A stretch of 64,000 bases of DNA from Cytidiella melzeri (Eukaryota; Basidiomycota; Agaricomycetes; Polyporales; Irpicaceae), in NCBI GenBank assembly GCA_022592445.1, contig JABYQR010000200.1, forward strand, positions 1-64,000. Reading direction: 5' to 3'. Of the stretch, positions 40,955 through 53,283 are shown piece after piece; the first letter of the stretch is position 1, and each line of letters opens with the position of its first letter. A program made the translations under genes and the position numbers. The notes beneath the pieces were generated by a model, which searched no databases, was not told where the DNA came from, and worked only from the letters and a program-made list of their open reading frames with translations.

Positions 40955-42735
40955 TTAGTGAGTGTTTAGATCAATTAGACCTAATCTCCCACTGAAGTAT
41001 GATTGCTTCTGAGATGCCAATGACTTTGTCATGATATCAGCAATCTGTTCTTCAGTTGTAACTGCATTTAGTTTGGCATTCTTATTTTCGACAAACTCTC
41101 TAACATAATGATATCAAATGTCAATATGCTTTGAGCGTGACTCTATCTTTGGATTCTTGGTGAAGTAAATAGCACCATGATTATCACAGCATAGAATGGT
41201 AGGCTCTTGCTGTTTTAAATCCAATTCTTTGAGCACGGTGCGCAACCAATAACATTGCTTGGAATTTTTGCACAAAGCCATGTATTCTGATTCCATTGAT
41301 GATGGAGCAACGGTTTTCTGCTTTTTAGAAGTCCAGGAAATTGCTCCTTCAGCCAAAAGAAATACATATCCTGTTGTCGAATGTCTGTCGTCTTTATTCT
41401 CAGCCCAGTCTGCATCCAAATAACCAATAATACCAGCATTACTTGATCCATTATACTTGATCGCATAGGACTGCGTTCCAAGCAAATATCTCAGTATATA
41501 TTTAGCTGCTTTATAATGGTGGTCAGTTGGATTTGACATGTACTGTGAAAGACGTATGACTGCATATGAAATGTCTGGTCTAGTACCAACCATAACATAT
41601 ATAAGTGTGCCAATCAACGCTTGATACTGTCTCAGTAAACCAGAATCTGCTTTGTAGTCAGAATCTGCCTTCTGTAGTACAGCACCTGAAGGTAATGGTG
41701 TCCGAGCAGGATTAGCATTTGCCATATTAAATTGTTTTAAAGCCTCTTGAATATACGATTCTTGGTCAAGCAGAATCTCTTTAGCTTTACAACCTCTCTG
41801 CACACGCATGCCTAGAATAAGCTTAGCTTCTCCTAAGTCACGCATCTCATAGCGATCCATAAGATTTTTCTTAAGTGCAGACATAGCAAGTTTTCCATTT
41901 CCTATCGGAAATATATCGTCAACATATAGAATGAGAATTAAATTCCCCCCTGGTTGCCAATACACGCAAACACCAGCATCTGAATGAATCCGGTCAAAGC
42001 CTAATTCTATCAGAGTGTTATGAATTTTGATATTCCATGTTTGTGAAGCTTGTTTAAGTCCATAAATGGCTTTCTTAAGCAAACAAACATGTTTCTCTGT
42101 TCCCTTCTCCACGAAACCTTCTGGTTGTTCCATATAGATTTCTTCATCCAGTTCGCCGTAAAGGAAAGCTGTTTTCACATCCAATGCCTCGATTTCCCAA
42201 TCTTTGAGTGCAGCTATAGCTAGTAGCATGCGTATGGATTCAAAACGTGCGACTGGTGAGAAAGTTTTTGATAATCAATTCCTTCAACTTGGGTGAATCC
42301 TTTTGCAACAAGACGCGCTTTATATCGACCATAAGATTTTATGGTGAAGACCCATTTGCATTTCACATTTTTGCGTGATGCGTCTGGTCATCGTACAAGC
42401 ATCCAAGTTTTATTCTTCGTTTGAGAATCAATTTCGTCTTGTGCAGCAGCAAACCATTGATCCCGATCATCTCTTTTCATTGCCTGCTTCCACGTCTGTA
42501 GATATTCATTGATTGAATAAGCAGTAATTGAATTAAGAGTCTCGTCATCAATTTCTGCAGAATCATCATCATCAGTTAAGCCTCCTGATAGAGTTTGATG
42601 TTCTGGACCCAGTTCAACGGAAGGTGATCTCGAGGGTTGACGTGATGACGTTCCTGATTGCAAAGGTATCCGTAATCTGGATAGCCCTGCATCCGGAGAT
42701 CTCGCGCGTGTTCTCGAGTTCCAGTCAGCTCTCAA
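40955..42735 (-). pseudogene. Copia B reverse transcriptase and RNase H, broken
   Basis: Reading order: linker, stop near 42387 after TWMLVR, then LDVKTAFLYGELDEEIYMEQPEG-type reverse transcriptase, LILYVDDI catalytic box, GLKQASQTW, RNase H ending ADIMTKSLASQKQ and LIDLNTH-stop at 40955. A TGA breaks the frame after KHIDI (about 41112). A frame disruption lies near 42260. It is a different copia lineage from A1/A2. Confidence 0.85.
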
Positions 42736-43098
42736 ACGAAGCTCATTTTGTTCTTCCTTTTTGCCTTAGCCACTTGCTTTTCTAAAGCTTTCTGCATATC
42801 CACCGGCCGCATGGAAAATTTAGGATTTTTTCCAGCAGTTGAACATTTGTTCTGGTTGATAGGTGGTGGCAATATAGTTTAGGCTTAGGTCCTCGTTTGA
42901 TTTGTGGTTGTGGCTCTTTGTCAAACACCAGAGCTGAAGGGAATTGCTGCTGTTGTCGAGAAGGATGAGTAGGTGCTTGGTGCTCTGGATGATCATCATC
43001 TCCATCATCAGAATCTTGGTGACCTTGTTCATCATTCTCTTCAAAAGGTGAAATATTATCGTGTGGAGGAATAGTGTTATTATCACTGTTATCACCGA

Positions 43099-44316
43099 CT
43101 AAAGGTTGTTTGGAAGAGTAATATCTTTACAATATGGGAAATGAGTCTCGTCAAATACTGCATCGCGAGCAATGACGATTCGCTGTTTATCCCAGAACCG
43201 GTAACCCTTTACACCCGGTTCATATCCAACAAATATCATAGGAGTTGCTTTTGGTGACAACTTGTTCTGACGACTCTTGATCGGTACATGGACATATGCA
43301 CAACATCCAAATACACGAAGCATTGAGATATTTGGTTTTATACCCAGAAAACTCTCCATAGGTGTCTGCCAGTTTAATCGTACATTAAATAGACGGTTAT
43401 TTAAATATACCGCTGCTTCGCAAGTAAGCTTCCAGAAACCATTTGATAACCCAGCTTGCTGACACAATGCTTCGGCTTTATATTTTATGGTCTGTTGCCA
43501 TCGCTCAGCTCTACCATTTTGTTGTGGAGTATACGGTACAGACATTTGTAGTTCTATTCCGTGTTCCTTCAGATAATCCTTGAACTCATTATTAATGAAC
43601 TCTGTTCCACCATCACATCTGAACTTCTTCATCTTCTTTCCTGTTTGGTTTTCGGCCCATGACTTGTATTCTTTGGATCTTGTGAACGCTTCATTTTTGT
43701 GCTTGAGATAATAGAGCATCCCATGACTAGAAGCATCATCAAGACAAGTCATACCGTATTTGTAACCATCAATAGAAGTTGTGGAATATTCAATGAGATC
43801 GGAATGAGTTAATTCAAGGACTTCCGTAGCTCTTGACATGGATGGTGGAAATGGTTGTCTCTTTCCTTTTCCAACTTGACATCCGTGACAAGGAGAAATT
43901 GTCGATGGAATAGGAATCTTTTCTTTTAATCCCTTTGTTCCTTTGTGAAGATTTTCGACAATCTTATTCCCTGGGTGTCCTAGTCGATTATGCCACAACG
44001 TATAATCATTACAACTAACTTTATTAATTGAGTCTATCTTCCTGACTAGACGTCCTTTAATCCAATAAAGTCCGGCATGATCAGGTTGACTATTTATAAT
44101 CTCTTTTCCTTCATTATAAATTGTTTATCCTTTCGATGTAACACTGCTAGTGCATCCTAGTTGCAGTGCTTTAGAAGGAGAAAAGAATCTTGTAGTCGCA
44201 TCTGGTATATAGAGGACATTGTTCAAAGTTGTGCGATGTATTTTATCTTTCACAAGGATCGTGTCAAGTACAACCGTTCCTTTTCCCAATATTTTGACAG
44301 TCATATCTTTACCTGC
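43099..44316 (-). pseudogene. Copia B gag-pre-integrase and integrase
   Basis: The region starts at the solo LTR D with GKDMTVKILGKGTVVL, has a TAA near 44124, then WHNRLGHPG, CHGCQVGKG and the catalytic residues in THSDLIE, CDGGTEF and NGRAERWQQ. It ends near 43099. The gap 42736-43098 holds further frame-shifted linker sequence. Confidence 0.85.
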
Positions 44317-45072
44317 TGTCATGGATGGCCTGACTAGCCCTTAATTTTTGCAATTTACCTCTTGTTTTTATCTGTAAAACTCCAGGCTGCAGCTCAGTTG
44401 CAACTCTCTCTGCACAAACTTCTTTGCACGTCTATTAAGCGCCCGTATCACGTGGCTTAGACGCTCCACACGGTCACATTACTTGCTACTACGTCACACT
44501 GGCATGTGACTTAGCTTAAGTAAGACCACATGGCTACAGACACATGGCTCAGCCCATAGCTAGGGTTTGACGTCATAGATACCATCCACATGGGCTCCTT
44601 ATTGTTCTTTCCCTATTGTTCTCTTTATGGAAGGATGTTCTCACAGGTGTGGGAATGGAATACAATAGTTGGTCTCCTTTTAGATAGATTCTCTCACGTG
44701 TAGAGTTCTTGGCAAGGACTAGACAATAGCTATTGTTCTCCTTTAGGTAGTTCTTTTGTTCTTTGTTCACACGGCTTCTTGCAAAGCCTGCCCTCAACAT
44801 GGTCTGTGCGCAGGTCCCTGAAGTCTATATATACTGCTGCATGTACGCTCCTAGCCCCCATCTCGACCTCTTGGTCTTTACTGGGCTAGGTAAGCAAATC
44901 CCCTCTGTACTACATAGCTGGTAGTCAGAATACTAACTTGGTCTTTACTGGGCTAGATACCTGCATAAGGTTTATAGTTGGTGAGAGCATTGTGCTATAC
45001 GCCTGCCACCACCTCGTCGTCGTCTTCCACTCCGTGTCCCTAGTTGCTACGTTGAGCTCCGTCTCCGTGACA
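44317..45072 (+). mobile_element. Solo LTR, family D, copy 2 (756 bp, TSD CCTGC)
   Basis: Begins TGTCATGGATGG, ends CTCCGTGACA, with CCTGC at 44312-44316 and 45073-45077. It separates the protease from the pre-integrase region of copia B. It has TGACGTCA (44568-44575), the intron-like segment (44890-44956) and a 32-bp segment (CGTATCACGTGGCTTAGACG with extension) missing from copy 1. Confidence 0.95.
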
Positions 45073-45077
45073 CCTGC

Positions 45078-46190
45078 TACAGAGCATGTACCTGCTACCG
45101 TTGCTGGTTGATACGAGATAAAGTCGTCAATTTCATTGGTAATGTGACTAGTAGCACCACTGTCGATGAGCCATTCAACGCTTTCAGTCTCACACGTGGA
45201 ATAAAGAGAAACGTTGATGATTTCATTATCGTGCTCGAAGACAGGTTTGGTATCTACTTGAAGATTATTTACAGTCGCTTTGTCTTTGCCTTTGCCTTTG
45301 GACTTCTTTTGTTGTTTTCCTTTCTTTCCTTTATTCTCCTTGTTACCCTGCTTGTTGTTGGTAGAAGATACTTGCTGATTACTTCCATTTCCACAAGACT
45401 TGTTCTGGTTAGGTTTCCCTTTATCCCAGTGCTGACTCGTAGTATGGTTCGAAAGCCCACACTTCTTGCATTTTTCCTTCGGTAAACGCGTGGTCTGCGT
45501 AATCCGATTCGCATTTTCACTGTTTGAACCCTTTTGACGTAACTCTTCCGCAAGTATCTTGGGGATGAGCATGTCAAACTTAATTTCTTTGGGTTTTGCA
45601 ACAGTGCCAATGTATGCAGAAATGGCGGTTTCATATGACGTTGGTGAAGCCCACAAAAGAATATGAACTTTAATTTGATCATCAAGGTCTAACCCAGCAA
45701 CTTTGGTATCTCCAATCTTAGTACGGAAGCCTTGAATTTGTACGTTCATATCCTTAGACTCATCAAAAGTTGAGCTAAGTAGGTTTCTGAGCACAACAGA
45801 GCTTGCTAAGACTGATGTCTTTTCAAAGTCTGTTTTCAATTTCTTCCACACTTCGGAGGCAAAATCCTCTCCTTCAAGATAGGATTGCAAAGTAATGTCA
45901 AGGTAAATATTGAAATAAGCTAAAGCGCGTTGGTTCCGAATTTCCCAATCCTTAAGTTCCTTCTTCTCATCAGAAGTGTCAGGAGGTGCAGTAGTCGAAC
46001 CAGAACCTGAACTGGTAGCTGCTGCAGGTAAGGTAGGTTTCTTTTCGGTTCCACTCACAATTAACCAAGTGTTTGAATATCTGAACAAGCCAATCATAGC
46101 GGTGGACCATTTCTTGTAGTTTGAACCATCAAAGACGATCATTTGACTACCGCTAATCTTTCCTGGTTCAGCCATTATAACCAAAAGCAA
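45078..46190 (-). pseudogene. Copia B gag and start of protease
   Basis: Typical Ty1/copia gag: FDGSNYKKWSTAMIGLF near the N-terminus, YLEGEDFASEVWKKLK, a zinc-knuckle remnant CKKCGLSNHTTSQHWDKG (C-x2-C-x4-H, last Cys replaced), a Lys/Asn-rich linker and the protease motif EWLIDSGATSHI. The frame is open until it reaches the solo LTR D, so this part is better preserved than the downstream pol. Confidence 0.85.
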
Positions 46191-46700
46191 TCAAGGATCA
46201 AGTTGTAGTACGGAATGTACACTTCAGAGATATTAGGTACTACAGGTGCAATTACAGGTGATGACGTCTGTTTAGAAGTTTCTTCTAGAAGATCTTTGAC
46301 TTTGATATTTTCTCGGGAATCTGAGTTCTTATCTAGAGATTAATTGGATGTGTCACCAATGTAAGTTGTGCCTGTGATGATCTCTGATGGTTCCTGATCT
46401 ATTACTACTTCTGTTCCGTTGTTCTGTGGTTCTGATTCTTGACGATTTGCTAAGTTGTGAAGGTATGCAGTGACTAAAGCAGGTACGTCAAGACGTGGTA
46501 CAGATCCTATGTAACCTCCAATGAGTTCTTTCTGATGTTAAAAAGGTTCCAGATAACGGTCCTGTGTTACCAATGCAATAACTCTATAAACTTCGTTTAA
46601 ATCTGCTTCAAACAAATATGTATAGCGGTTAGGGCACAGTTGTATTTCACAGGGTCTTGCAACACTGTCGACGTCACGAAAGTTCTCTGTGTCAAAGAGG
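46170..46700 (-). pseudogene. Copia B degenerate reading frame between ORF1 and gag
   Basis: One minus-strand frame reads ELHLFDTENFRDVDSV, CPNRYTYLFEADLNEVYRV and so on for about 170 codons, interrupted by two TAA codons. I do not recognise it. Its protein-like composition suggests a second extra ORF or a continuation of ORF1. Confidence 0.4.
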
Positions 46701-46960
46701 TGCAATTCGGAATTCGTACACGCTAAAGAAGCCAGAGTACAACGTTACAAACTATGTAAAGAAAAGTCATAAAAGTTTGTCAGAATGCGCTACGTGATGG
46801 TCGTGACTTGATGCAGAACAATAGAGAGATAGAGAAAGTATACAAGTGCACTACAGACTACGCTAATGAAAAATGACCGTTTGTAACAAGTATAAATGTA
46901 CACATCGCAATATTTTATAGTATACATTGCACGGTATAGTTCAATTTGCAGAGAGTCCGT

Positions 46961-48513
46961 TCAAAGAGAAGACAATCCAGGCTCTAAAGAAGGCTCGAGC
47001 TCAGCAGGCTTGGTATTTATCTCCTTCATTTTACCTTTGAATTCATCCTCCCTATGAAAGATACTCATCCAATCTTCCTTCTTCTCCATACGTCTCTGAG
47101 TCAGCCAGACCAGCTGGTGATCGCTAAGATGATTGCGACCATTGAAGACCTCCATCGCTGTGTGAAAGTCCGCAACTGAGATGAAGTACGTATTCCAGAT
47201 GTTGTCACAGTCCAGCCACTGTCCCCTCTTGAGCTTGAGGTAGATCCGGGCACAGGCTGTGATCTCCTTGATCCGCTGGGACTTTGCAAATTCCTCCAAC
47301 CCCTCGACCATCTCACGATAGTGCTCGCATTTGTTGCCCATGCTAAAAACCATTGTATCAACAAGTCCCTTAGAGCGTAAGACCAGCTCATTGGGCGTAT
47401 AGTTGGGATGGTTGACGTGTTGCATGGCGAGGATGGAACAAACTTGCTCTGGCCTGAAAACCTCCCCCTTTGGTCCATCCACGCCGTAAACCATACCACA
47501 CGGATAGACAGGCGAAGCCGGCCTAGTGTTGGTACAATCAATGTGGACCCAGTCGTCGAATGAGAAGGTGGGAATGACTGGTTGGGGAGCGAATACCGTT
47601 GGCCATTCATCTTCAACCTGTCCCTCCTCCTGAGTAGTAGAGGACGGAACCGGTGTAGGCTTGGCAGCAGAAGCGGCCTGGACTACTGATTCTGAAGAAT
47701 CATGAGAAACTGGTGAACTGATATTCAAACCATTCATACCATCAACGATATCCGGAGTGACCGGTGTAGGCGGATTGACCATAGTTGAAGAAGTCTGTGG
47801 AGATGCAAAATTATTTATTGCTTGGGCAACCATGTCCCAAAGCGATAATCCTGCACTCACAAAAGGTGGTGGCATTAGAGTAGGATGACGATGAGGATGA
47901 GGGTGCAACGGCAACACAGATTGGCGAGGAGGTGCAGCATTAACCCTGGAAGAACTTTGGGTTTGATGCGCCCTGATTTCCGCACTGACGTTACGAGGCC
48001 TTTGTCTGTATAGATCCAATTCCGCCTCTCAATTGGCTTCATCAATAATATGATTAACCTCTCGGAGGTGCCTTTGCCTATCACTCTGCCTGAACCTGTC
48101 CCAGCCATGACGACCGAGAAGGCTGTACTGAATTGATTCCATGCGCCAAACTCTGTCCCTGTCAACATAGTTGACATTGATCCTAGCATCCTGAGCGTCG
48201 CTCTGACTCATACGGATAGAGATGGGAGTTGGTGAACTCCTTATCTCCATGACGATGGGGTGACCCATACGGTCAAACCGAGTGTAATCTCGGACGCGGT
48301 GGGATCATTGGGAGAATGGGGAGCGAAGCGGGCATTGACGCGACGGGAAGTGCAGCGAGAGTTGTTCGGCATCTTCAAAATAAAATATAACGGTCTGGAA
48401 GAAAGAATCGAAAGTATAAGATTTATGTCGTTGTATTCAATCCACAACACTTTCCTTGAGAAAGTCCTGGGAATTGCTAATGGAAAAGTCGAATGTGAGT
48501 AAAAGTTTTCCAC
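46961..48513 (-). pseudogene. Copia B ORF1, copy 2 (frameshift and TGA)
   Basis: Counterpart of the intact ORF at 88-1506. A 1-nt deletion near 48298 shifts the frame, and TGA (48029-48031) replaces the CGT codon of copy 1. The C-terminal 350 codons remain open. Differences from copy 1 are dominated by CpG to TpG or CpA changes. Confidence 0.85.
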
Positions 48514-49153
48514 AAGTGATTCAAGACGAGTATGACCACTTGCAACTTTGACTTCTACCAGTCAGTATGATACGACGAAAACATAATGACGCATATAAGA
48601 AACACCACAAAGTATAGGAGAGTCCACAATCTCTGTGATACCAAAAGTAAAAGTGGACGACATGCCTCAAGAAATTCTACAGCTACTAAAAGCGGCAATT
48701 TCTAATTCCAGGACTGACTGACGTGCGCCAACACGAAGGTCCTAGGCCTCTAAGTCACGAGCTTAGAGTGCCACTTAACACTACCCTCCTATTGTACTAC
48801 TCCGCCAATCTACCACTTGTACAAGTGGGAGCTTGTTCCTCCACCACCGGATTTTACACTGCGTGTTAGGCAGATTCTGTGTAATGCACGACTCGTTAAA
48901 GTCAAGAACCACCAAGGGTGGCTGAAGTATTCAGCTGGGTTGGGAGTGCGTACGCAAGGGGCAAGTAGGTGAGGGAATTAGCTGTAGAAAATCAGTTGGG
49001 AATATTGTATTCGAAGCTGAGGCAGTCAACCAGTACAACTCTACTACTACTATGTGGCCAAACAAAGTAAAGTAGAGAAACTTACTTATAAGAAAGCTTG
49101 GGGGATACTGGCTGATGGATGTCGTTGAAGTGTGGATGTAGTTAAGCTAAAAT

Positions 49154-49168
49154 CCGGGGCTCATAACC
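49154..49168 (-). other. Primer binding site of copia B copy 2
   Basis: GGTTATGAGCCCCGG on the minus strand, next to the LTR. Same as copy 1. Confidence 0.75.
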
Positions 49169-49679
49169 TAAGAAAGTGGAATATGTGTGCGAGGGGTAGA
49201 GGCTGTTAAGCTTCAAAGATGAGTCTTATTTTTCTTGCTGCTTCAGCATCTCTGCTTATATACATGTCTGTATCTACTTATGTAAGCAACTACTATACAT
49301 GTCTACTTCAGCTATTCTACTGTATTACTAAGTGCATGACTCATTGTATGACTAGGCTCAGCACTTGTACCAGAGGTGTACATAATGAGTAAATAACTCA
49401 TGCTAGTACTTGTCCTCAGATGTATGCTTTAGGCATCCACTGGAGTCATACGTGCTTTCCATGTCATTTCCTATGCTACTAGGACACAGGCGTACATATA
49501 TGTAAAGTACTACTACAACCCATATCTGTACGTCTCAGCTAATGTGATGGTTACTACTAGAGTTTCCATATACGGCTACATAATTCCCATACTAAGACTG
49601 TGGGAACTCTGCTACCTAAAGCATCCTTGTAATAAGGCGTGGGAAACTACACATCATGTTATATTATATAGTTTTAACA
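49169..49679 (-). repeat. 5' LTR of copia B copy 2 (about 511 bp)
   Basis: Shorter than copy 1 mainly because the TGACTCA array is reduced to one site, near 49336; the site equivalent to 2561 reads AAATAACTCAT here. Confidence 0.85.
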
Positions 49680-49709
49680 CTTGCTACGTCGAGCTCCGTC
49701 TCCATGACA
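49680..49709 (+). repeat. Terminal 30-bp fragment of LTR D
   Basis: CTTGCTACGTCGAGCTCCGT followed by CTCCATGACA matches the 3' end of LTR D and directly abuts LTR B. The remainder of that LTR is not on the other side of copia B, which again points to a rearranged junction. Confidence 0.6.
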
Positions 49710-50443
49710 CCAACCGTACTCTGGTACACCCCATATGTCATAGTTAGCACAGAGAAAGTTGGATTCAAGTATAAATAGTGCATGTATCGTGCAGTGTCTA
49801 CCATAGGCCCTACGCCTCAAGGACAATAAACAGAGATATCCAAAAAAAAAAGGTAACCTTGTCCGTGAGCGAGAGCTGGAAATATCAATAGGCCACTGTC
49901 ACATGTTTTAAGGCTTCTCGTGCAGTTTAAACATAGTTGCAACAGGGTGGCTGCCCTGAAGGCCGTTTAAGTAACCTTGATACACTATGATACATGTCTG
50001 AGTGTGTGAGCAGTGCAAACAGAAGAAAAAAGAGCCTGACAGAGGCATATATAGAGCTTTACTGGAAAAGGGGAATTGGAAGATTTACAATGCCATCAGT
50101 GAGTTTTGTACACCATGTAACAGTCTTATATACCAAAATATGTATTCTCTTATATACTGAAATATGTACCCTCATGATTATATCCACTTTGCTATGTAGT
50201 TGCCTAAGATTACCATGTGTACTAGCTATTGATGAGCTCACAAATTGCCCAAGTCCCCCGCCAAGCTCCCGGTGTGCCGCCATCAGCCCGCGCCTAGCGG
50301 AGTTTCATTAGTGCTGACAATTGGTTGGGAGATTAACGTCAAGTGCCTGTCAATGAGGAGCGCGCAGCCGACCCTGCCTGCGCGACGGCAGTTTGTCAGC
50401 AGCCAACCTCTACCTCAAACATCGTAGAGGATCGCTGCAGGCC
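49710..50443. other. Unassigned, with a poly-A tract
   Basis: No gene before 50444. A ten-base A run lies near 49842. The last ~200 bp become GC-richer and could be the upstream region of the Erv1 fragment. Confidence 0.35.
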
Positions 50444-50608
50444 ATGGTCGAGTCTTCTACGCCAAGCACATATGCAAACAGCAAACCATTGCCCCCAGGC
50501 ATGATTCTAGGTCCAGACGGAAAGCCATGCAAGATCTGCACCTCATGGCGAGACTGGCCACTACAGAAGAAAACTACGAGTGCCACCGACCACGAAATTA
50601 AGGAAATG
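50444..50608 (+). pseudogene. ERV1: Erv1/ALR sulfhydryl oxidase, N-terminal exon fragment
   Basis: 55 codons from an ATG to a GT donor (50609). PPGMILGPDGKPCKICTSW matches the N-terminal shuttle segment of mitochondrial Erv1, where the CxxC (here CKIC) passes electrons in the Mia40 import pathway of the intermembrane space. The FAD-binding domain (CxxC near a long helix, WxxxH motifs) is not found downstream, so only the first exon is present. It is a duplicated or truncated gene piece amid transposons. Without the oxidase domain it cannot act as an oxidase. Confidence 0.7.
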
Positions 50609-52142
50609 GTAAGCATGATATGCACGATTTACTGAGCTAATACAACAAGTAGAAAAAAGCAGGTCACACGTTGTTTCAGGAGGACGCTTGACATTGAACG
50701 GAATTCTCTCCGCCACAAACTGTCGTGCGCTGGTCGCACTTGTACTGGAGATCAGTGGGATGGACCGCAGTCGAATTGGTGCTATTGCATACTATTCGGG
50801 AGGTGGGTTTGGGGAGATCCGGGTCGAGTACGGTCGAATATGCACTATTACAAGTTTACACTGTCATCGGATGCTGTATGATGGATACGATTGTGGTCAA
50901 ATCATAGCGCCGCGATTTATCTAGTTGCTTCAAGTGCGCTATATTGATATTGTCATGCTATACTGTTGCATTCGATTTTATACTAATGTTCACGATTGAA
51001 ATCGTATGTATTAGAAATCTAGTCCAAGCTAATTGACTCTACTCGAATATTTCGAGTACGTCCGTTTACGTCCGATTCCAGAAGATCGGGTTTTCACTGG
51101 GGATTAACCTCAAGTACCCAAGTGAAAGCGGCGTACAAAGACCCGATGAAACGGGTAAGTGCATCTGGGTTGTTTGTACAGTGTGTAAATGCCTCACTCA
51201 GTTTCAATACAACAGTGTACGATGCCTGAGCTGACACCACAAGATGTTTACTCTTTTTTCCGAATAGTCAGAATTCAGTACTTTGGACCGTCTTACATCA
51301 AGGTCACACTCGTCCAAGACATTTTGTGGACTAGTGCGTCTGGCCCAGAACGGCTGTTCGCGCAGGCAACCGAGGCTCGCAGATCAGTGCACAAACGACG
51401 AAGCTCGGGAGACAATGCAATACGCAGCCAAAATTGCTTGCGACAACCATGCTCTACAAATCGCCTCACAAGCAATCTGAGCCTTCTTCCACTTGTCACA
51501 CTACGACTTCGCCTGACGAGATCTCGTCGTGAAGACTTCTGTCTGGGGAGGTTATGCACAGAAATAAAATTTGTTGCTCTCCTTGTTCCGGGACAGGCAG
51601 CCACCGTCCAGAACATGCTCTTGTCCTGAATGCGGAAGCCGAAACGCGTTTATCCAGGCTGAGGGATATCCTGAGTGGCTGACGCTTTTGTGTCCTGGCA
51701 CTGGTGGCCATGGCACAGGGCCGGGTGTAAGCCCTTTTATGCTTGGTCGTGGCAGCGTTGCCAATTTTTCTCAAAGGTGAAAATACATGGTCCTAGCACT
51801 AGCCACAGCCCAATGTTTGTTCGCTTTATAGTGGCGTTTGAATCTCAACATTCTGCCCAGATGTCTGTATGATTATGGTAAATCTGTTGCACACAATTTT
51901 CTTTTTGATGTTTGTGTTAACCCGTTGTCTCAGCAGACTTCGCATTTGGTTGGTGTGGCAGGTGGCCAGCGCCGTATGGCCTCTCTGGACACCAAGTACC
52001 TCTGCGCAGCCCCAACCAGCTTTGGTCCTTGATTCCGGCTTGCTGCTATATAAGCTACCACCGGACCATTGTGGGGACGGCACAAGACCGCTCAACGGTG
52101 TCCGAGCCCGCTCATCCTCGCATTTCAGCTCATTCTGCACCA
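50609..52142. other. Unassigned 1.5 kb with exon-like pieces
   Basis: Plus-strand stretches such as 51220-51480 (LADQCTNDEARETMQYAAKIACDNHA) and 51613-51775 (CSCPECGSRNAF, a CxxC pair) look protein-like but shift frame and are not recognised. Probably remnants of one or two dead genes. Confidence 0.3.
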
Positions 52143-52770
52143 ATGTCACAGTCATCAGAGTCATCATTCACTCCTTCGATATCCGATGTCAGCTATTACC
52201 AAGCTTCCAGCGGAAGTGCCACTCCGCCTCGAACAATGGTATCCTCTAGCACTACGACAACTCATCAGAACCTCCAACGAACTCGCACAATCACAAGAGT
52301 CAACATGTCGGTCGCCGAATATCACAAAATTCAGGGACAAAGAGTCATCTATGACAACGACACCGGGAAATCAGTCGATCAAATCGTCCAAGATTGCAAG
52401 TCACACGACTCTGCACACGAGTTTTCCAAGAAGATCCCAGACGAACACTATTGCAATGAATACCAGTGCAATTATACGGTCGGTGGCCCCGTACCTCATC
52501 CCTGTCAATACGCTTCTGAAGAGGTGGCGACAGGTCTTTGATGGCAATCAAGTATATCGCAACACTGGGTCTCACAAATTTCACCTCCCGTATAACGCGC
52601 GGACGAAAGCGAATGTCATGTACAATGTGGCCCAAGGAATTCAACGATGGCTATTGGACCAGCCCAACTTGGTGAGCTGCTACTGTTCTGATTGTGAACA
52701 TCGTCTTGATTGCGTCGAGAGTAGCAGAAAGGCACAGCTCCACTTTGTCTTCGGGGGCAGAGAAATGTAG
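52143..52770 (+). pseudogene. Unrecognised Ser/Thr-rich ORF, frame-shifted
   Basis: ATG 52143 opens a Ser-rich frame to about 52520 (MSQSSESSFTPSISD, later DEHYCNEYQCNYTVGG). Reading then makes sense in another frame (NVMYNVAQGIQRWLLDQPN, SCYCSDCEHRLDC) to a stop at 52768. A frameshift or unseen intron near 52500-52545 is needed. Cys pairs near the end could bind metal. No family recognised. Confidence 0.35.
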
Positions 52771-53283
52771 AAACGGCGCTGGACTCGTCGGAGGCCTTCA
52801 AGGTTACACGCGTGGCCATCATGGGTTTTCTCAGTGACACAACTGTTTTGTAGGGTTACGAGAGGCTCGATCTAAAGTACGTGATCTGTGACCTGTGACC
52901 GATGTTCAAAATGACGATGTTCGGAGGCCTTGTGACCGTGACCCGAACCTTAGGTCGTGCCAGTACAGTAGTTTCGATGATTAAGGGAGCGATCAGCAGA
53001 TACGGCCCGGAGCTGAGGGCCGGCGCGTCACGTGCATACGAACTTATGCGTTGCTGAAGCGCCCGGCGGTTACGCTGCAACTCACAGTACTGTATTTCCT
53101 TTCTCCCTACAACCCACACCCACAAGAACGAAATGGACATTTCTTGTAGATATCACTGAATATTCCGAGGCACATGAAGCTTGCTCAGGTCAGTGGACTG
53201 ATCATGGGCTCGTATACGTTAGGACTAGAATGGTATGATGGCTGAAACCTTTATTCTGAGCTCGCATATCCCATTGCAGGGCT
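52771..53283. other. Unassigned; includes inverse copy of the 2880-3010 repeat
   Basis: 52868-52975 carries, on the minus strand, ACTGTACTGGCACGACCTAA plus GGTTCG, shared with 2905-2930, and surrounding GGTCACA words. No gene seen. Confidence 0.35.

Larger units (their letters stand above)
35100..49679 (-). mobile_element. Copia element, family B, copy 2 (complete but decayed, two nested insertions)
   Basis: 5' LTR 49169-49679, primer binding site 49154-49168, ORF1 remnant, ORF2 remnant, gag, integrase, reverse transcriptase/RNase H, polypurine tract GATTAAGTGGGAG (40936-40948) and 3' LTR 35100-40935. Copia A2 and a solo LTR D are inserted in it; without them it is about 8.5 kb. The outer flanks are CTTGC (right) and GGAAC (left), so no target duplication is visible; recombination with another B copy is likely. 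Many stops and CpG losses show age. Confidence 0.85.
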
